Below are positions 36,549 to 47,843 of a DNA stretch of 52,854 nucleotides, in pieces (within the stretch, counting starts at the first letter, position 1; every line of letters begins with the position of its first letter). The stretch comes from Nocardiaceae bacterium. GTDB lineage: Bacteria; Actinomycetota; Actinomycetes; Mycobacteriales; Mycobacteriaceae. The stretch lies in assembly GCA_021372355.1 (NCBI GenBank), contig JAJFUQ010000038.1, positions 1-52,854 on the forward strand, read 5' to 3'. The notes under the pieces were generated by a model. It saw only the letters and a program-made list of their open reading frames with translations. It did not search any database and was not told the origin of the DNA. The translations under genes were made by a program, and so were the position numbers.

Positions 36549-37337
36549 TTACCGTCCTTGGTAGGTCGCCTTTCCCGGTCCGTTGACGAGGAAGCTCTGC
36601 ACGGCTCGCTTGAGGTCCTCGGTCTCGAACAGCGCGCCCGAGGCGGCGCTCGTGATGGAGTCGGCGTGCGCGACCCCACCTGACCGCCAGGCTTCGATGA
36701 TCTTCTTCGTCACCGCGTTCGCCTTGGTCGGTCCGTTGGCGAGGCGCTCGGTCAGGGCGCGGGCTGCTGCGTCGACGTCGTCGTGGATCTGGTTGACGAC
36801 GCCCCATTCGCGCATGGTCTCGGCGCCGTAGAGGTCACCGGTCATGACGAACTCGCGAGCGCGGCCGGATCCGGCGCGCTCGGCGAGACGCTGTGGTCCA
36901 CCCATCGAGGGAGTGAGCCCGACGACGATCTCGACGAGCCCGAACTTGGCGCGCGGGCCAGCGAGGATGATGTCGCACGCGAGAGAGACCTCGAACGCGG
37001 CGGTCAGGGTGAGGCCGTGGGCCGCGTAGATCGTCGGGCAGGGGAGGGCCTCGAGAGGGTGGATGATCTCGCGGAAGAGGCGCTCCCACAGCGCCGTGCC
37101 TTCCGCCTCGGACAGGCCATCGAAGACGTGAACGTCGACGCCACCGGAGTTGAGCTTGCCCTCGGCACGAAGAAGAAGTGCCCGAGGGGGGGTCGCCGTG
37201 AGGTCGGCAAGGTCGTCGCGAAGCGAATCGAACGTCGCCGCGTCGTAGAGATTGACGGGCGGATTGTCGAAGGTGAGGACTGCATACTCGGCGCCACCGG
37301 CGCTCGTGAGGCGTTCGACTCGGGTTGGCTTCGTCAT
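36549..37337 (-). CDS. Enoyl-CoA hydratase/isomerase family protein
   Basis: A 262-residue crotonase-fold protein: DNPPVNLYDAATFDSL near residue 24, oxyanion-hole segment SGGVDVHVF, and AAHGLTLTAAFEVSLACDIILAGPRAKFGLVEIVVGLTPSMGGPQRL. The first usual catalytic Glu position (E in the EEN/LE region) cannot be fixed by eye, since this family has many catalytic variants. Likely substrates are acyl-CoA esters. Located first in a two-gene minus-strand operon with the SRPBCC protein. Confidence 0.87.
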   Translation of the reverse strand: MTKPTRVERLTSAGGAEYAVLTFDNPPVNLYDAATFDSLRDDLADLTATPPRALLLRAEGKLNSGGVDVHVFDGLSEAEGTALWERLFREIIHPLEALPCPTIYAAHGLTLTAAFEVSLACDIILAGPRAKFGLVEIVVGLTPSMGGPQRLAERAGSGRAREFVMTGDLYGAETMREWGVVNQIHDDVDAAARALTERLANGPTKANAVTKKIIEAWRSGGVAHADSITSAASGALFETEDLKRAVQSFLVNGPGKATYQGR

Positions 37338-37442
37338 CTTTCGGACATTAGACGACGGGCGTTGTCAAAGTGCTCCGGGGGTAGGCTCAGTCTCGACAAC
37401 GCGGTCACCTTTCAGCCCCGCCGGCGAATCGAGGAACACGCC

Positions 37443-38048
37443 ATGTTCATTCAAATCATCAAAGGTCAGGTCAGCGATCCAGCGGCTTTGAAGGCGAGGC
37501 TGGACGAGTGGCAAGAGGCCCTTGCGCCCGGCGCGACCGGATGGCTCGGTTCTACCGGCGGCGTCACGGACGACGGCACATTCTTCGGGATCGTGCGGTT
37601 CTCGACCGAGCAGTCCGCGCAGGCCAACAGCGGTCGCCCGCAACAGGGCGAGTGGTGGGCCTCGGTCGAGCCCTTGGTGAGCAATGTCGAGTTCCAGAAC
37701 TGCGTCGAGACGATGTCCTTCGGCAAGGGCGGTTCCGACGACGCCGGATTCGTACAGATCATGCAGGGCCGCGTGAAGGATGCCGCCGCGCTCAAGGCCT
37801 TCAATGAAGAGCACGAGGCCGATTTCGAGAACTTCCGCGATGACGTCATCGGCGGCGTGACGGCGCTGCACGGCGACGGCGGCTATACCGACGTCATCTA
37901 CTTCACCTCCGAAGCCGAGGCGCGCGACGGGGAGAAGCAGGAGATGCCGGAGAACATGGCGGCGATGATGAACGAGATGATGTCGCTGTATGAGGGTGAG
38001 CCCACGTACTACGACATCAAGGAGCCCTGGCTCCACTCGCCGAAGTAG
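37443..38048 (+). CDS. Uncharacterised protein with internal duplication of an alpha/beta-barrel-like domain
   Basis: A 201-residue protein made of two similar halves: MFIQIIKGQVSDPAALKARLDEWQ at the start and FVQIMQGRVKDAAALKAFNEEHE around residue 103, each followed by a strand-loop-strand with GIVRFSTE or VIYFTSEAEA. This looks like a fused pair of dimeric alpha/beta-barrel (ABM/ferredoxin-like) domains. Start ATG at 37443 with GAGGAA upstream; the frame is open much further upstream but over antisense enoyl-CoA hydratase sequence. Function unknown. Confidence 0.8.
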   Translation: MFIQIIKGQVSDPAALKARLDEWQEALAPGATGWLGSTGGVTDDGTFFGIVRFSTEQSAQANSGRPQQGEWWASVEPLVSNVEFQNCVETMSFGKGGSDDAGFVQIMQGRVKDAAALKAFNEEHEADFENFRDDVIGGVTALHGDGGYTDVIYFTSEAEARDGEKQEMPENMAAMMNEMMSLYEGEPTYYDIKEPWLHSPK

Positions 38049-38076
38049 CCTGCGCCGCGACAGGTAAGGCCTTCTC

Positions 38077-38755
38077 ATGCCGACGGCGAACGTCAACGGT
38101 GCCGAGCTTTACTACGAGGAGCTCGGGAGCGGGCCACCACTGCTCCTGATGCTCGGCACCGGGGCCTGCATGGATCTCTGGACGTCGGTGTTCGAGCGTC
38201 TCGCCCACACCTACCGCGTGATCGCGTACGACCGGCGCGGGTTCGGACGTTCGGCGTCCGCACCCCGCGGCAAGTTCAGCGACCACACACGGGATGCGGC
38301 CGCGCTGTTGGCTGAGCTCGAGGCCGCACCCGCAACGGTCGTCGGCTGGAGTGGGGGCGGTGCAATCGCGGTCCTCCGTCCAGCGATTCCTCCGCCGTGA
38401 CGTCGGTGCCGCACCGCAGACGATGTATCGGTGGGCCAGCGGCTACACGACCGGCGGCAACGCGTATGACGGGCTGCCGCAAGAGTGGCAGGACCAGATG
38501 ACCAGTCACGCATCGAGCACCCTGCGAGAGATGGATCAACTGATCTGGCCATATCCCTCGCGCAAGGCGATCCGTTCCATTACCTGCCTGGTGACGGTTA
38601 TCGAGGGCGATCTCAGCGACCCGGCGTTCCCCGTGATCGACGCGTTCATTGCGGGGTTACTGCCGCAGGTCCGGTCCGTGTCACTGACCGGTGCGGCGCA
38701 CTTCTTGCACATCGACCAGCCAGAACAGTGGGTGCGGGCGATCGTGCCTTCGTGA
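38077..38755 (+). pseudogene. Broken alpha/beta hydrolase gene (out-of-frame internal deletion)
   Basis: The first part (38077-38400) encodes an alpha/beta hydrolase N-terminus: ELGSGPPLLLMLGTGACMDLW, YRVIAYDRRGFGRS and nucleophile GWSGGGAIA, then stops. The second part continues in another frame from about 38377: RFLRRDVGAAPQTMYRWASGYTTGGNAYD to the His region LTGAAHFLHIDQPEQW and a stop at 38755. Compared with normal hydrolases of this type, about 60 residues of early cap sequence between nucleophile and cap helices are missing and the frame is lost at about 38364-38380. Sequence around the join looks clean, so this is a deletion rather than a sequencing slip, but only re-sequencing would prove it. 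Confidence 0.8.
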
Positions 38756-38795
38756 ACCGCGCTCGATGCAGCCGGAAATGTCGCTGAGTGGTCGG

Positions 38796-40100
38796 TCACC
38801 GAACGAATCGGAGCCTGGTTCGTCGCAGTTTCGCCGCGGTCCGGATCGGGTCACCGTCCGCAGCAGCGGCAATCGAGCGGTTGTAGGCGGCGCGGGCACC
38901 TTCCCGGTCGCCCTGCTGTTCGAGCACCATGCCGAGGTTGTACGCCGCGGCCGGCACCGCATCGTTGACCCCGAGACTCAGTGATTGCTCGAGTGCGGCT
39001 CGCGCAGCAACGAGATCGCCCTCGGCACGGAGCAGGTTCCCGAGATTGCAGTTCGCGTAGGAGACGATCTCGCGATCGCCAGAGTCGAGGAGCGCGAGGT
39101 ATGCGGCCTTGGCTTCCGCCTTTCGGCCCTTCCTCTCCAAGTCGCGTGCCTGGTTGTAGGCCTTCTTCGGGTCTTGTGACGTCGGCGGCACGACCCGTGC
39201 GGTCGGCGGCGCCGGGCTGCGTTCGGTAAATGGGGCCGGCCCGTCGACGATGGTGGTGGCAGCCCGTCCGCTCGACATGAGAGCCGACCAAGCGGCACTG
39301 GCCAAAGCACCGCTCGAGTTGAACCGGTGGCTTGGTGCCTTCGCCATCGCCCGAGCGATGACGTCGTCGAAGGCGGGGTGTACCCCAGCGGCGCTCGGCC
39401 GCGGGGCCGGAGTGTTGAGATGGGCGTTCAGCAGTTGCGCTGACCCGCCGGCAAAGGGTGGGGTACCGACGAGGAAGTGGTAGAGCGTGCAGCCGAGGGC
39501 GTAGACGTCAGCACGATGATCGATTGCCCCCGCTGACAACTGTTCGGGTGCGGCGTACTGCAAACTGGCGAGAAAGTAGCCGGTCTGGGTGAGTGCGGTC
39601 GTGTTGTCGAGCGCTTTCGCAATTCCGAAGTCGGTCAACAATGCTCGCGATTCGGCGCCGACACCGGCGCGCGTCAGCAGAATGTTCGCGGGCTTCACGT
39701 CGCGATGAATGACGCGATTGGCGTGGGCGTGATCGAGGGCCGCAGAGATCTCGCCGATGATGTGTACCGCCCGAGCCGGGTCGAGCGCACCGTGCCGAAC
39801 GGCCTCGGCGGCGTCCGAACCGTCGATGTACTGCATGGCGATCCACAGCTCGTCGCCTTCGACCCCGCGGTCGTAGAGCGTGACGATGTTCGGATGGTCC
39901 AGACGCGCTGCGGTGTCAGCCTCGCGCAGGAAACGCGCACGGAGGTCGCCGTCCGTGCCGCCGCGCAAGAGTTTGAGCGCGACGAGTCGAGGGAGCGTCG
40001 GGTGGTGGGCGAGATAGACCGCGCCCATGCCGCCGGAGCCCAACAATCGCTCGATTCGATAACCGGCGAACGTCTGTCCCGGACTCAACTGCCCACTCAC
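38796..40100 (-). CDS. Soluble Ser/Thr protein kinase with TPR C-terminus
   Basis: A 434-residue protein. The kinase domain (about 10-275) has the Gly loop GSGGMGAVY (21-29), K43, E60, catalytic HRD (132-134), N139, DFG (157-159) and APE (184-186). The activation loop has several threonines and an unusual ASLQY before APE. A Pro/Thr-rich linker (about 285-325) leads to tetratricopeptide-like repeats (330-425: YLALLDSGDREIVSYANCNLGNLLRAEGDL, AAAYNLGMVLEQQGDREGARAAYNRS). There is no membrane helix, unlike PknA/B; the TPR part suggests a PknG-like soluble adaptor role, though the rubredoxin domain of PknG is absent. GTG start at 40100. Confidence 0.9.
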   Translation of the reverse strand: MSGQLSPGQTFAGYRIERLLGSGGMGAVYLAHHPTLPRLVALKLLRGGTDGDLRARFLREADTAARLDHPNIVTLYDRGVEGDELWIAMQYIDGSDAAEAVRHGALDPARAVHIIGEISAALDHAHANRVIHRDVKPANILLTRAGVGAESRALLTDFGIAKALDNTTALTQTGYFLASLQYAAPEQLSAGAIDHRADVYALGCTLYHFLVGTPPFAGGSAQLLNAHLNTPAPRPSAAGVHPAFDDVIARAMAKAPSHRFNSSGALASAAWSALMSSGRAATTIVDGPAPFTERSPAPPTARVVPPTSQDPKKAYNQARDLERKGRKAEAKAAYLALLDSGDREIVSYANCNLGNLLRAEGDLVAARAALEQSLSLGVNDAVPAAAYNLGMVLEQQGDREGARAAYNRSIAAAADGDPIRTAAKLRRTRLRFVR

Positions 40101-40113
40101 GCACCCACAGTAG

Positions 40114-40153
40114 ACCGAGGGCCGGGGAATCGATCGATTCCCCGGCCCTCGGT
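40114..40153. terminator. Terminator-like palindrome between glcB and the kinase gene
   Basis: Perfect 17-bp inverted repeat ACCGAGGGCCGGGGAAT (40114-40130) and ATTCCCCGGCCCTCGGT (40137-40153), loop CGATCG. It lies 11 bases past the glcB stop and just upstream of the kinase start on the same strand, so it should separate the two transcripts. No T run. Confidence 0.75.
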
Positions 40154-40163
40154 TCAGCAGGCG

Positions 40164-42344
40164 TTATGCCCCGTAGCGCGCCTTGTACTCGCGACGACGG
40201 CGGTGCAGGATCGGCTCGGTGTAGCCGTTCGGCTGCTTGGTGCCCTCGAAGATGAGCTCCTTGGCGGCCTGGAACGAGATGTTGTCGTCCGGGTTGTCTG
40301 CCAGCGGGCGGTAGTTCGGGTCCCCGGCGTTCTGCCGGTCGACGACCGGTGCCATGCGCAGCAGGCTGTCGATGACGTCCTGCTCGCTCACGATGCCGTG
40401 ACGCAACCAGTTCGACTGCAGCTGGCTCGAGATGCGGAGCGTGGCGCGGTCTTCCATGAGGCCGACGTCGTTGATGTCCGGAACCTTCGAGCAGCCCACG
40501 CCGTGGTCGATCCAGCGCACCATGTAGCCGAGGATGCCCTGCGAGTTGTTGTCGAGCTCGTTGCGCTTCTCCTCGTCGGTCCAGTCGACCGACTCGGCCA
40601 GCGGGATCGACAGGATCTCGTCGACGGTTGCACGCCGGCCACCGGCCTTGATCTCGGCCTGGCGGTCGAAGACGTTGACCTTGTGGTAGTGCAGCGAGTG
40701 CAGGGTGGCACCGGTCGGGGACGGCACCCACGCGGTGTTCGCGCCGGCCATCGGGTGCGCGATCTTCTGCTCGAGCAGACCCGCCATGAGGTCCGGCATG
40801 GCCCACATGCCCTTACCGATCTGCGCCTTGCCCGGGAGGCCGCACAGCAGACCGAGGTCGACGTTCCAGTCCTCGTAGGACAGAATCCACTGCTGCTTCT
40901 TCATGTCGGCCTTGCGCACCATGGCGCCGGCTTCCATCGAGGTGTGGATCTCGTCGCCGGTGCGGTCGAGGAAGCCGGTGTTGATGAACACCACGCGGTC
41001 CTTGACGGCGTTGATCGAGGCCTTGAGGTTGACCGTGGTGCGGCGCTCCTCGTCCATGATGCCGACCTTGAGCGTGTTGCGGTCCATCCCGAGGACGTCC
41101 TCGATGCGACCGAACAGTTCGTTCGTGAAGGCGACTTCCTCCGGGCCGTGCATCTTCGGCTTCACGATGTACATCGACCCAGTGCGGCTGTTGCCGCGGA
41201 CGGTGTCGCCCTTGAGGTCGTGCAATGCGATCAGCGAGGTGATGAGGCCGTCCATGATGCCCTCAGGAACCTCGTTGCCGTCACCCCACAGGATGGCGTC
41301 GCTGGTCATGAGGTGACCGACGTTACGGACGAACAGCAGCGAACGACCGTGCAGGGTCAGCTCGGAACCGTCCGGTGCGGTGTAGGTGCGGTCCGGGTTC
41401 ATGGTGCGGGTGAAGGTCTTGCCGCCCTTGCTGACTTCCTCGGCGAGGTCGCCCTTCATGAGGCCGAGCCAGTTGCCGTACGCCTCGACCTTGTCGTCGG
41501 CGTCGACTGCGGCGACCGAGTCCTCGAAGTCCATGATCGTGGTGACCGCGGACTCGAGCACGAGGTCCTTGATGCCCGCCGGGTCGGTCTGGCCGATCGG
41601 CGACGTCGGGTCGATGTCGATCTCGACGTGCAAGCCGTTGTGCTTGAGCAGGACAGCCTTCGGCGAAGCCGGTTCGCCGTTGTAGCCGACGAACTCCGCC
41701 TCGTCCTTGAGTCCGGTGGTCGAACCGTCGGCGAGGGTCACCTGCAGCTTGCCGTCGACGACGGCGTACTTCGTCGAGCCGACGTGCGAGCCGGTCGCCA
41801 GGGGAGCAGCCTCGTCGAGGAAGTCGCGAGCGAACGCGATGACCTTGTCACCGCGAACCTTGTTGTAGCCCTTGCCCTTTTCCGCGCCGTCGGTCTCCGG
41901 GATGGCGTCGGTGCCGTACAGGGCGTCGTAGAGCGAGCCCCAACGTGCGTTCGCGGCGTTGATGGCGAAGCGCGCGTTCATCACCGGCACGACGAGCTGC
42001 GGACCAGCGGTCTCGGCGATCTCGGTGTCGACGTTCTCGGTCGTGATCGTGAAGTCGGCCGGCTCGGGGAGCAGGTAGCCGATCTCCTCGAGGAAGGCCT
42101 TGTAAGCCGCGCGGTCGTATCCGGCGCCCGGGTGCTCACCGTGCCAGGCGTCGAGCTTGCCCTGGATGTCGTCGCGCTTGGCCAGCAACTCGCGGTTGCG
42201 CGGCGCGAGGTCGTTGATGACCTGCTCAGCACCAGCCCAGAACGAGTCCGCGTCGACTCCGGTGCCCGGGATCGCCTTGTCCTGTACGAAGTCGTACAGG
42301 ACCTTCGCGACCTGAAGACCTCCGACCTGAACGCGCTCAGTCAT
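40164..42344 (-). CDS. glcB: Malate synthase G
   Basis: A 726-residue glyoxylate-cycle enzyme that joins acetyl-CoA and glyoxylate to malate. Recognised phrases include [20 protein letters not shown] at the start, [56 protein letters not shown] and [14 protein letters not shown], in which the Asp is the expected catalytic base. ATG at 42344 has GAGGCAGG upstream; the open frame runs to 42488 but those codons lack a match. M. tuberculosis GlcB is of similar length. The upstream neighbour on this strand is the uncharacterised gene ending at 42460. Confidence 0.96.
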   Translation of the reverse strand: MTERVQVGGLQVAKVLYDFVQDKAIPGTGVDADSFWAGAEQVINDLAPRNRELLAKRDDIQGKLDAWHGEHPGAGYDRAAYKAFLEEIGYLLPEPADFTITTENVDTEIAETAGPQLVVPVMNARFAINAANARWGSLYDALYGTDAIPETDGAEKGKGYNKVRGDKVIAFARDFLDEAAPLATGSHVGSTKYAVVDGKLQVTLADGSTTGLKDEAEFVGYNGEPASPKAVLLKHNGLHVEIDIDPTSPIGQTDPAGIKDLVLESAVTTIMDFEDSVAAVDADDKVEAYGNWLGLMKGDLAEEVSKGGKTFTRTMNPDRTYTAPDGSELTLHGRSLLFVRNVGHLMTSDAILWGDGNEVPEGIMDGLITSLIALHDLKGDTVRGNSRTGSMYIVKPKMHGPEEVAFTNELFGRIEDVLGMDRNTLKVGIMDEERRTTVNLKASINAVKDRVVFINTGFLDRTGDEIHTSMEAGAMVRKADMKKQQWILSYEDWNVDLGLLCGLPGKAQIGKGMWAMPDLMAGLLEQKIAHPMAGANTAWVPSPTGATLHSLHYHKVNVFDRQAEIKAGGRRATVDEILSIPLAESVDWTDEEKRNELDNNSQGILGYMVRWIDHGVGCSKVPDINDVGLMEDRATLRISSQLQSNWLRHGIVSEQDVIDSLLRMAPVVDRQNAGDPNYRPLADNPDDNISFQAAKELIFEGTKQPNGYTEPILHRRRREYKARYGA

Positions 42345-42459
42345 GAACCTGCCTCGTTTCGAAAAGTTGCTGGGACGTTGGAATCTTACCCATGGGTAGT
42401 GCCCGCCACGGTGGCGGTTCGGTGCACTCTGCCCCGGGATCTGGTGAGTCAGTAGGACT

Positions 42460-43341
42460 TCATGCCGGGTAAACGGTAGACGTGTCAACGTTTATTCCGG
42501 CGAGGGTCCGGCACCGCTCGATGAGGCGGGCGCGTATCGGCTCCGCGCGCTCGGTCAGCGCACTCTGTTCGCGGACGTAGTCTGCTCGACCCTGTGGGGT
42601 TTCGATCCGAACCGGTTCGTAGCCGTAAGCGGAGAGGTCGTACGGGCTCGCGCGCATGTCGAGGTCGCGAGCGTCATAGGCCAACCCGAATGCTAACCAC
42701 AACAGGTCGGATTCAACGAGCGGTAACAGCTTCGATGTGAAGCGATACACGTCCATGCCGGCATGAAGGCAGCCGGGCTGTTCGTGTTCGATCTGGGTGT
42801 CCCGGGCCAGGAGGGTGGGGTTGCGCGGGACCGCCGGCTCGGTGAAGAACCGGAAAGCATCGAAATGTGTGCAGCGCAGGGGGAGCGACTCGACCACTGC
42901 GTCGGTGCCCGCTCCGCCCAGCCGCAACGGGACCTTGGAGTGCCGAACGTCAGACGTCTGGTAGACCATCGCCCACTCATGCAGTCCGAAGCAGCCGAAC
43001 GCCGGAGGCCGCGCGGCCGTCGCTTCGAGAAGTCGTCCCACGTAGCGGATCGTGTCGAGGCGACGTACGAGGAACGCCGGATCGGCCGTCACACCGGCGC
43101 CGACCGTCGTGTATCCCCGCTGCGACGCGTACTCCGGAGCATCCTCCAGCACGACACCGAAACCCGGATGCCAGCGCAACAGTTGTGCGCCGGACAGGTT
43201 GTAGTAGGTGAAGAGAAAGTCGATCACCGGGTGCGACTGTCCGCGTTTGCGCAGCTCGAAGTACGGGTCGAGCAGGGCGTGAACCTCGGCCTGATGGCGT
43301 GCGCTTCGAGCCGTCCACGCAGCGCGATCGAGAACCGTCAC
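42460..43341 (-). CDS. Conserved actinobacterial protein, function unknown
   Basis: A 293-residue protein I recognise only as conserved in actinobacteria; some databases label similar proteins as 3-methyladenine DNA glycosylase, which I cannot support from motifs. Distinctive parts are [38 protein letters not shown] and [24 protein letters not shown], with several conserved-looking His, Cys and Trp that could bind a metal or base. GTG at 43341 overlaps the stop of the CBS-domain gene upstream by 4 bases, so it is translationally coupled. Confidence 0.75.
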   Translation of the reverse strand: MTVLDRAAWTARSARHQAEVHALLDPYFELRKRGQSHPVIDFLFTYYNLSGAQLLRWHPGFGVVLEDAPEYASQRGYTTVGAGVTADPAFLVRRLDTIRYVGRLLEATAARPPAFGCFGLHEWAMVYQTSDVRHSKVPLRLGGAGTDAVVESLPLRCTHFDAFRFFTEPAVPRNPTLLARDTQIEHEQPGCLHAGMDVYRFTSKLLPLVESDLLWLAFGLAYDARDLDMRASPYDLSAYGYEPVRIETPQGRADYVREQSALTERAEPIRARLIERCRTLAGINVDTSTVYPA

Positions 43342-44435
43342 GTGCCTTGCTGCCGCGGCCGGCCGGGGACGACGTCCCGGACGCGGTGCGTGCTGTCGCG
43401 GACCTGACCGACGAATTCCTCGATGAGGTCTTCGAGGGTCACGATGCCGACGGTGACTCCGCGGGCGTCGAGAACTTCACCCATGTGGCTGCTGGCTCGA
43501 CGCATCCGCGTGACCGCCTCATACAGCGACAGTCGCAGCGGAAGGCGAACCAACGGTCGGATGTCGGAGTACGGAATGATCGTCTCCGGCCCGACGGATT
43601 CGTCTCCGACCTCGTCGAGCACATCCTTGAGGTGGATATAGCCGACGAGTGTTCCGCTGGTGGCGCGGACGGGGTAGCGCGAGTATCCGGTTTCGACAAC
43701 GGCTTGCTCGATGTCGCCAAGCCGCGTCCCGCCGTTGACCTGCCGCAGGAATCGAGCGGATTCGAGCGGGATGATGACGTCGGCGATCGTTCGTTCGGCG
43801 TTGGCGAGTGCCTGCTTGAGGCGACGGTGCTCGCCCTCGTCGAGGAGTCCCTCTTCGCGCGACTCTCCGAGGATCTCGGACAGTTCGAGCGCCGAAACCG
43901 TATTTTCGACCTCGTTCTTCATCGGGACCCGGAGCGCCTTCAGGACCATTGCGGCGATGAAGTTGTAGAACCAGATGAGCGGGCGGGCGAGCCGCAGCCA
44001 GGCGAGATGCACCGGTACGAGCAGCAGTGCACTGCGTTCCGGTCCGGCGAGCGCGATGTTCTTCGGGACCATCTCACCCAGCAGGATGTGCAGGATCGCC
44101 ACCAGACTCAGCGCGATGGCGAAACCGATGGGGTGCAGCAGTTCGGGCGGCACGCCCATCCACGCCATGGGCGTCTCGATGAGATGCGCGATCGCCGGCT
44201 CGGCGACGCGTCCGAGGAGGATCGAGCAGATTGTCACGCCGAGTTGGGCACCCGCCAGCATCAACTGGAGGTTCTCGCCGGCCTTGATGACCGCGCGTGC
44301 CCCGCGCTTGCCTTGGGTGGCGAGTGCTTCCAGGCGGTCGCGGCGCGCGGAGATGATCGCGAACTCGGCGCCGACGAAGAACGCGTTCGCCGCCAGAAGA
44401 ACGATCGCCAGCAGGATCCCGAAGACGCTACTCAT
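43338..44435 (-). CDS. DUF21/CBS/CorC membrane protein 2 (Rv1841c type)
   Basis: A 365-residue member of the HlyC/CorC family: an N-terminal DUF21 membrane domain with three or four helices, a CBS pair ([38 protein letters not shown]), and a short end near [24 protein letters not shown]. The third CorC_HlyC domain present in the longer neighbour is lacking. Such proteins are linked to magnesium or other divalent metal export. ATG has GAGGAGC upstream and the gene overlaps the upstream paralogue by 8 bases. Confidence 0.9.
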   Translation of the reverse strand: MSSVFGILLAIVLLAANAFFVGAEFAIISARRDRLEALATQGKRGARAVIKAGENLQLMLAGAQLGVTICSILLGRVAEPAIAHLIETPMAWMGVPPELLHPIGFAIALSLVAILHILLGEMVPKNIALAGPERSALLLVPVHLAWLRLARPLIWFYNFIAAMVLKALRVPMKNEVENTVSALELSEILGESREEGLLDEGEHRRLKQALANAERTIADVIIPLESARFLRQVNGGTRLGDIEQAVVETGYSRYPVRATSGTLVGYIHLKDVLDEVGDESVGPETIIPYSDIRPLVRLPLRLSLYEAVTRMRRASSHMGEVLDARGVTVGIVTLEDLIEEFVGQVRDSTHRVRDVVPGRPRQQGT

Positions 44436-45786
44436 CGTCGCGCTCCTCGAGTGCGGACTCCGGGACCGGCGTCAACAAAACGCGGTCGATGCGGCGGCCG
44501 TCCATGTGCAGAACCTTCGCGACCCAGCCGCCGGATGTGGAGAGGCCGTCGATCGAATTCGGCAGGACGACTTCGTCGCCTGCCTCCGGGATCCGTCCAA
44601 TGGTGGTCAGGACGAGGCCGCCGAGAGTTTCGTACCAGCCGTCGGGCGCGGAATATCCGGTCTCGCGGGATACCTCGTCGATGCGCAGCAAGCCCGAGCA
44701 GCTCCAGGAATCGCCGATTCGGGTGACCTCGAGCGCCACCTCGTCGTGTTCGTCGCGAACGTCGCCGAGAATCTCTTCGATGACGTCCTCCATCGTCACG
44801 ATCCCGGCGGTGCCGCCGTATTCGTCGACGACGAGCGCCATCTGCATTCCGTGTGCGCGCACACGCTCGAGCACGACGTCTCCGGCGAGTGCCGCGGGGA
44901 CGACCGGAACCTTGCGCGCCAGCGTCGACAACCGGGTCGCGGCCCGATGCTGAACCGGCACAGTGAAGGCTTGTTTGACGTGCACGATGCCGATCGTGTC
45001 GTCGAGGTCGCCGGCGATGACCGGGAAGCGGGAAATGCCCGTGCGCGCGGCCGTCTCGATGAGGTCGGCGACGGTGTCGGTGGTCTGGAGAGCCACGATC
45101 TTCCCGCGTGGGGTCATGAGCTCTTCTGCAGTGCGCTCACCGAATTCGAGCGTGCGATCGACGATGGCCGCAGTCCGCAGATCGAGCGCACCGCGTTGTG
45201 CCGACAGCCGCACGAGTGAGCCGAGCTCTTGCGGCGATCGAGCCGATCGCAGTTCTTCGGCCGGCTCGATACCCAACCGTCGGACGATCATGTTCGCGGA
45301 GCCATTGAGGAGTTTGATCGGCCAGGTGTTGAGGGCCGAGAAGCCGGTTTGCATCGCTGCGGTAGCCCGCGCCGTGCGCAAGGGATATGAGATGGCGATT
45401 CCCTTCGGCACAAGCTCGCCGAGAACCATCGACAGCGACGTCGCGAAGAACAGTGCCAGAGCCAACGAGATCCCGGTGACCATGGCGTCGCTCCAGCCGA
45501 AGCGGTCCAAGAGCGGTGCGAACAGGCCGGCGAGAACCGGTTCGGCGATGTAACCGGTCACAAGCGTCGTGAGGGTGATGCCCAGTTGGGCACCGGAGAG
45601 CTGGAACGAGAGCGTGCGGTGTGCTTTCTGCACGCGGCGCGCGGTCCAGTCGCCGTCCCGGGCATGGGTGTCGACGGTGCTGCGTTCGAGTGTGGTGAGC
45701 GAGAACTCGGCCGCCACGAACACGGCGGTGCCGGCGGTCAGAGCGAAGAAGCCGATGAGGGCTGCGATGGTGAAGAAGGTGTCCAT
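44428..45786 (-). CDS. DUF21/CBS/CorC_HlyC membrane protein 1 (Rv1842c type)
   Basis: A 452-residue membrane protein: DUF21 domain with about four helices, two CBS repeats ([40 protein letters not shown], and [29 protein letters not shown]), and a C-terminal CorC_HlyC domain ending near [11 protein letters not shown]. Family members form dimers in the membrane and are linked to Mg/Co export and metal or toxin resistance. It leads a minus-strand operon of three overlapping genes. A 169-base leader precedes it. Confidence 0.92.
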   Translation of the reverse strand: MDTFFTIAALIGFFALTAGTAVFVAAEFSLTTLERSTVDTHARDGDWTARRVQKAHRTLSFQLSGAQLGITLTTLVTGYIAEPVLAGLFAPLLDRFGWSDAMVTGISLALALFFATSLSMVLGELVPKGIAISYPLRTARATAAMQTGFSALNTWPIKLLNGSANMIVRRLGIEPAEELRSARSPQELGSLVRLSAQRGALDLRTAAIVDRTLEFGERTAEELMTPRGKIVALQTTDTVADLIETAARTGISRFPVIAGDLDDTIGIVHVKQAFTVPVQHRAATRLSTLARKVPVVPAALAGDVVLERVRAHGMQMALVVDEYGGTAGIVTMEDVIEEILGDVRDEHDEVALEVTRIGDSWSCSGLLRIDEVSRETGYSAPDGWYETLGGLVLTTIGRIPEAGDEVVLPNSIDGLSTSGGWVAKVLHMDGRRIDRVLLTPVPESALEERDDE

Positions 45787-45955
45787 CGGGGCTCAGCACA
45801 AATTTCGGTGGCCGGCAGATCTAGCCGGCTTGGTAGAGGAGCCCTCCGATGTGGAGCTCTCGTGCGCCTGCGGCACTTGTCCCTTTCCCTGGTCCATCAC
45901 GGTGAGTCATCAGTTTACCGGGTGCATCGCCGCGGATGCAGGTGGAGTGAGTTGA
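45787..45955 (-). other. Leader of the CBS-protein operon with possible small ORFs and hairpins
   Basis: On the minus strand the leader holds two overlapping short open frames. One is 29 codons (45910 to 45821), beginning M-T-H-R-D-G-P-G-K-G and ending L-L-Y-Q-A-G. The other is 34 codons, beginning M-D-Q-G-K-G. It also has hairpin-capable segments (GTGC-CGCAGGC-GCAC; AGCCGGC-TAGATCT-GCCGGC) and a TAAACT hexamer near the upstream end. Neither ORF has a good Shine-Dalgarno. A regulatory leader is possible but unproven. Confidence 0.3.
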
Positions 45956-47428
<1,473 letters not shown>

Positions 47429-47498
47429 TCAGCCGAGCAGAGGCCCGTTCACGATCGAATGCTTGACATCGGTTTGTCGGCCCTTGAAGCATCTATCT

Positions 47499-47807
47499 AT
47501 GGCAGATGACAAGGTTGACCTGGACTTCAAAGCGATCGCCGGACCCGACGCACCATTTGCACAGCACGACTACCCCGTCTATCACTTCGACATCAGCGAC
47601 GACGACGTTCCCGAGATGCTCAAAGACCCTATCGGCTTCCTCACCAAGCGCGGTGTCAAGCAGTACATCGACAATCCGCCCGCTTCGATGAGCGTCACCA
47701 TGGCACCGATGGAGAAGAAGCTCACTGCCGACGGTGACGCCGGCGCGGTCGTGAAATGGTGCTGCTACGACGTCGGCGAAGGCCGCACGTGTGTTCGACA
47801 CAATTGA
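47499..47807 (+). CDS. Orphan 102-residue protein with Cys-rich tail
   Basis: A small acidic protein with ATG at 47499. The N-terminal about 80 residues are soluble and leader-like (KVDLDFKAIAGPDAPFAQHD, MLKDPIGFLTKRGVKQYID). The tail VVKWCCYDVGEGRTCVRHN concentrates all three cysteines after a GDAGA stretch. This recalls precursors of ribosomally made, modified peptides with nitrile-hydratase-type or similar long leaders, but no modifying enzyme or transporter lies next to it. It is divergent from guaB1 and convergent with the M56 peptidase gene. I do not recognise a family; codon usage supports a real gene. Confidence 0.65.
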   Translation: MADDKVDLDFKAIAGPDAPFAQHDYPVYHFDISDDDVPEMLKDPIGFLTKRGVKQYIDNPPASMSVTMAPMEKKLTADGDAGAVVKWCCYDVGEGRTCVRHN

Positions 47808-47843
47808 CGATTCCCTCAGCGAATTGGCGGGAACCCACGCCGG

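Noticed and set aside
39705..42455. 916-codon open frame antisense to the kinase and glcB
   Set aside because: It mirrors confirmed coding sequence of malate synthase and the kinase, has no recognisable domain and a Val/Asp/Arg-biased composition.
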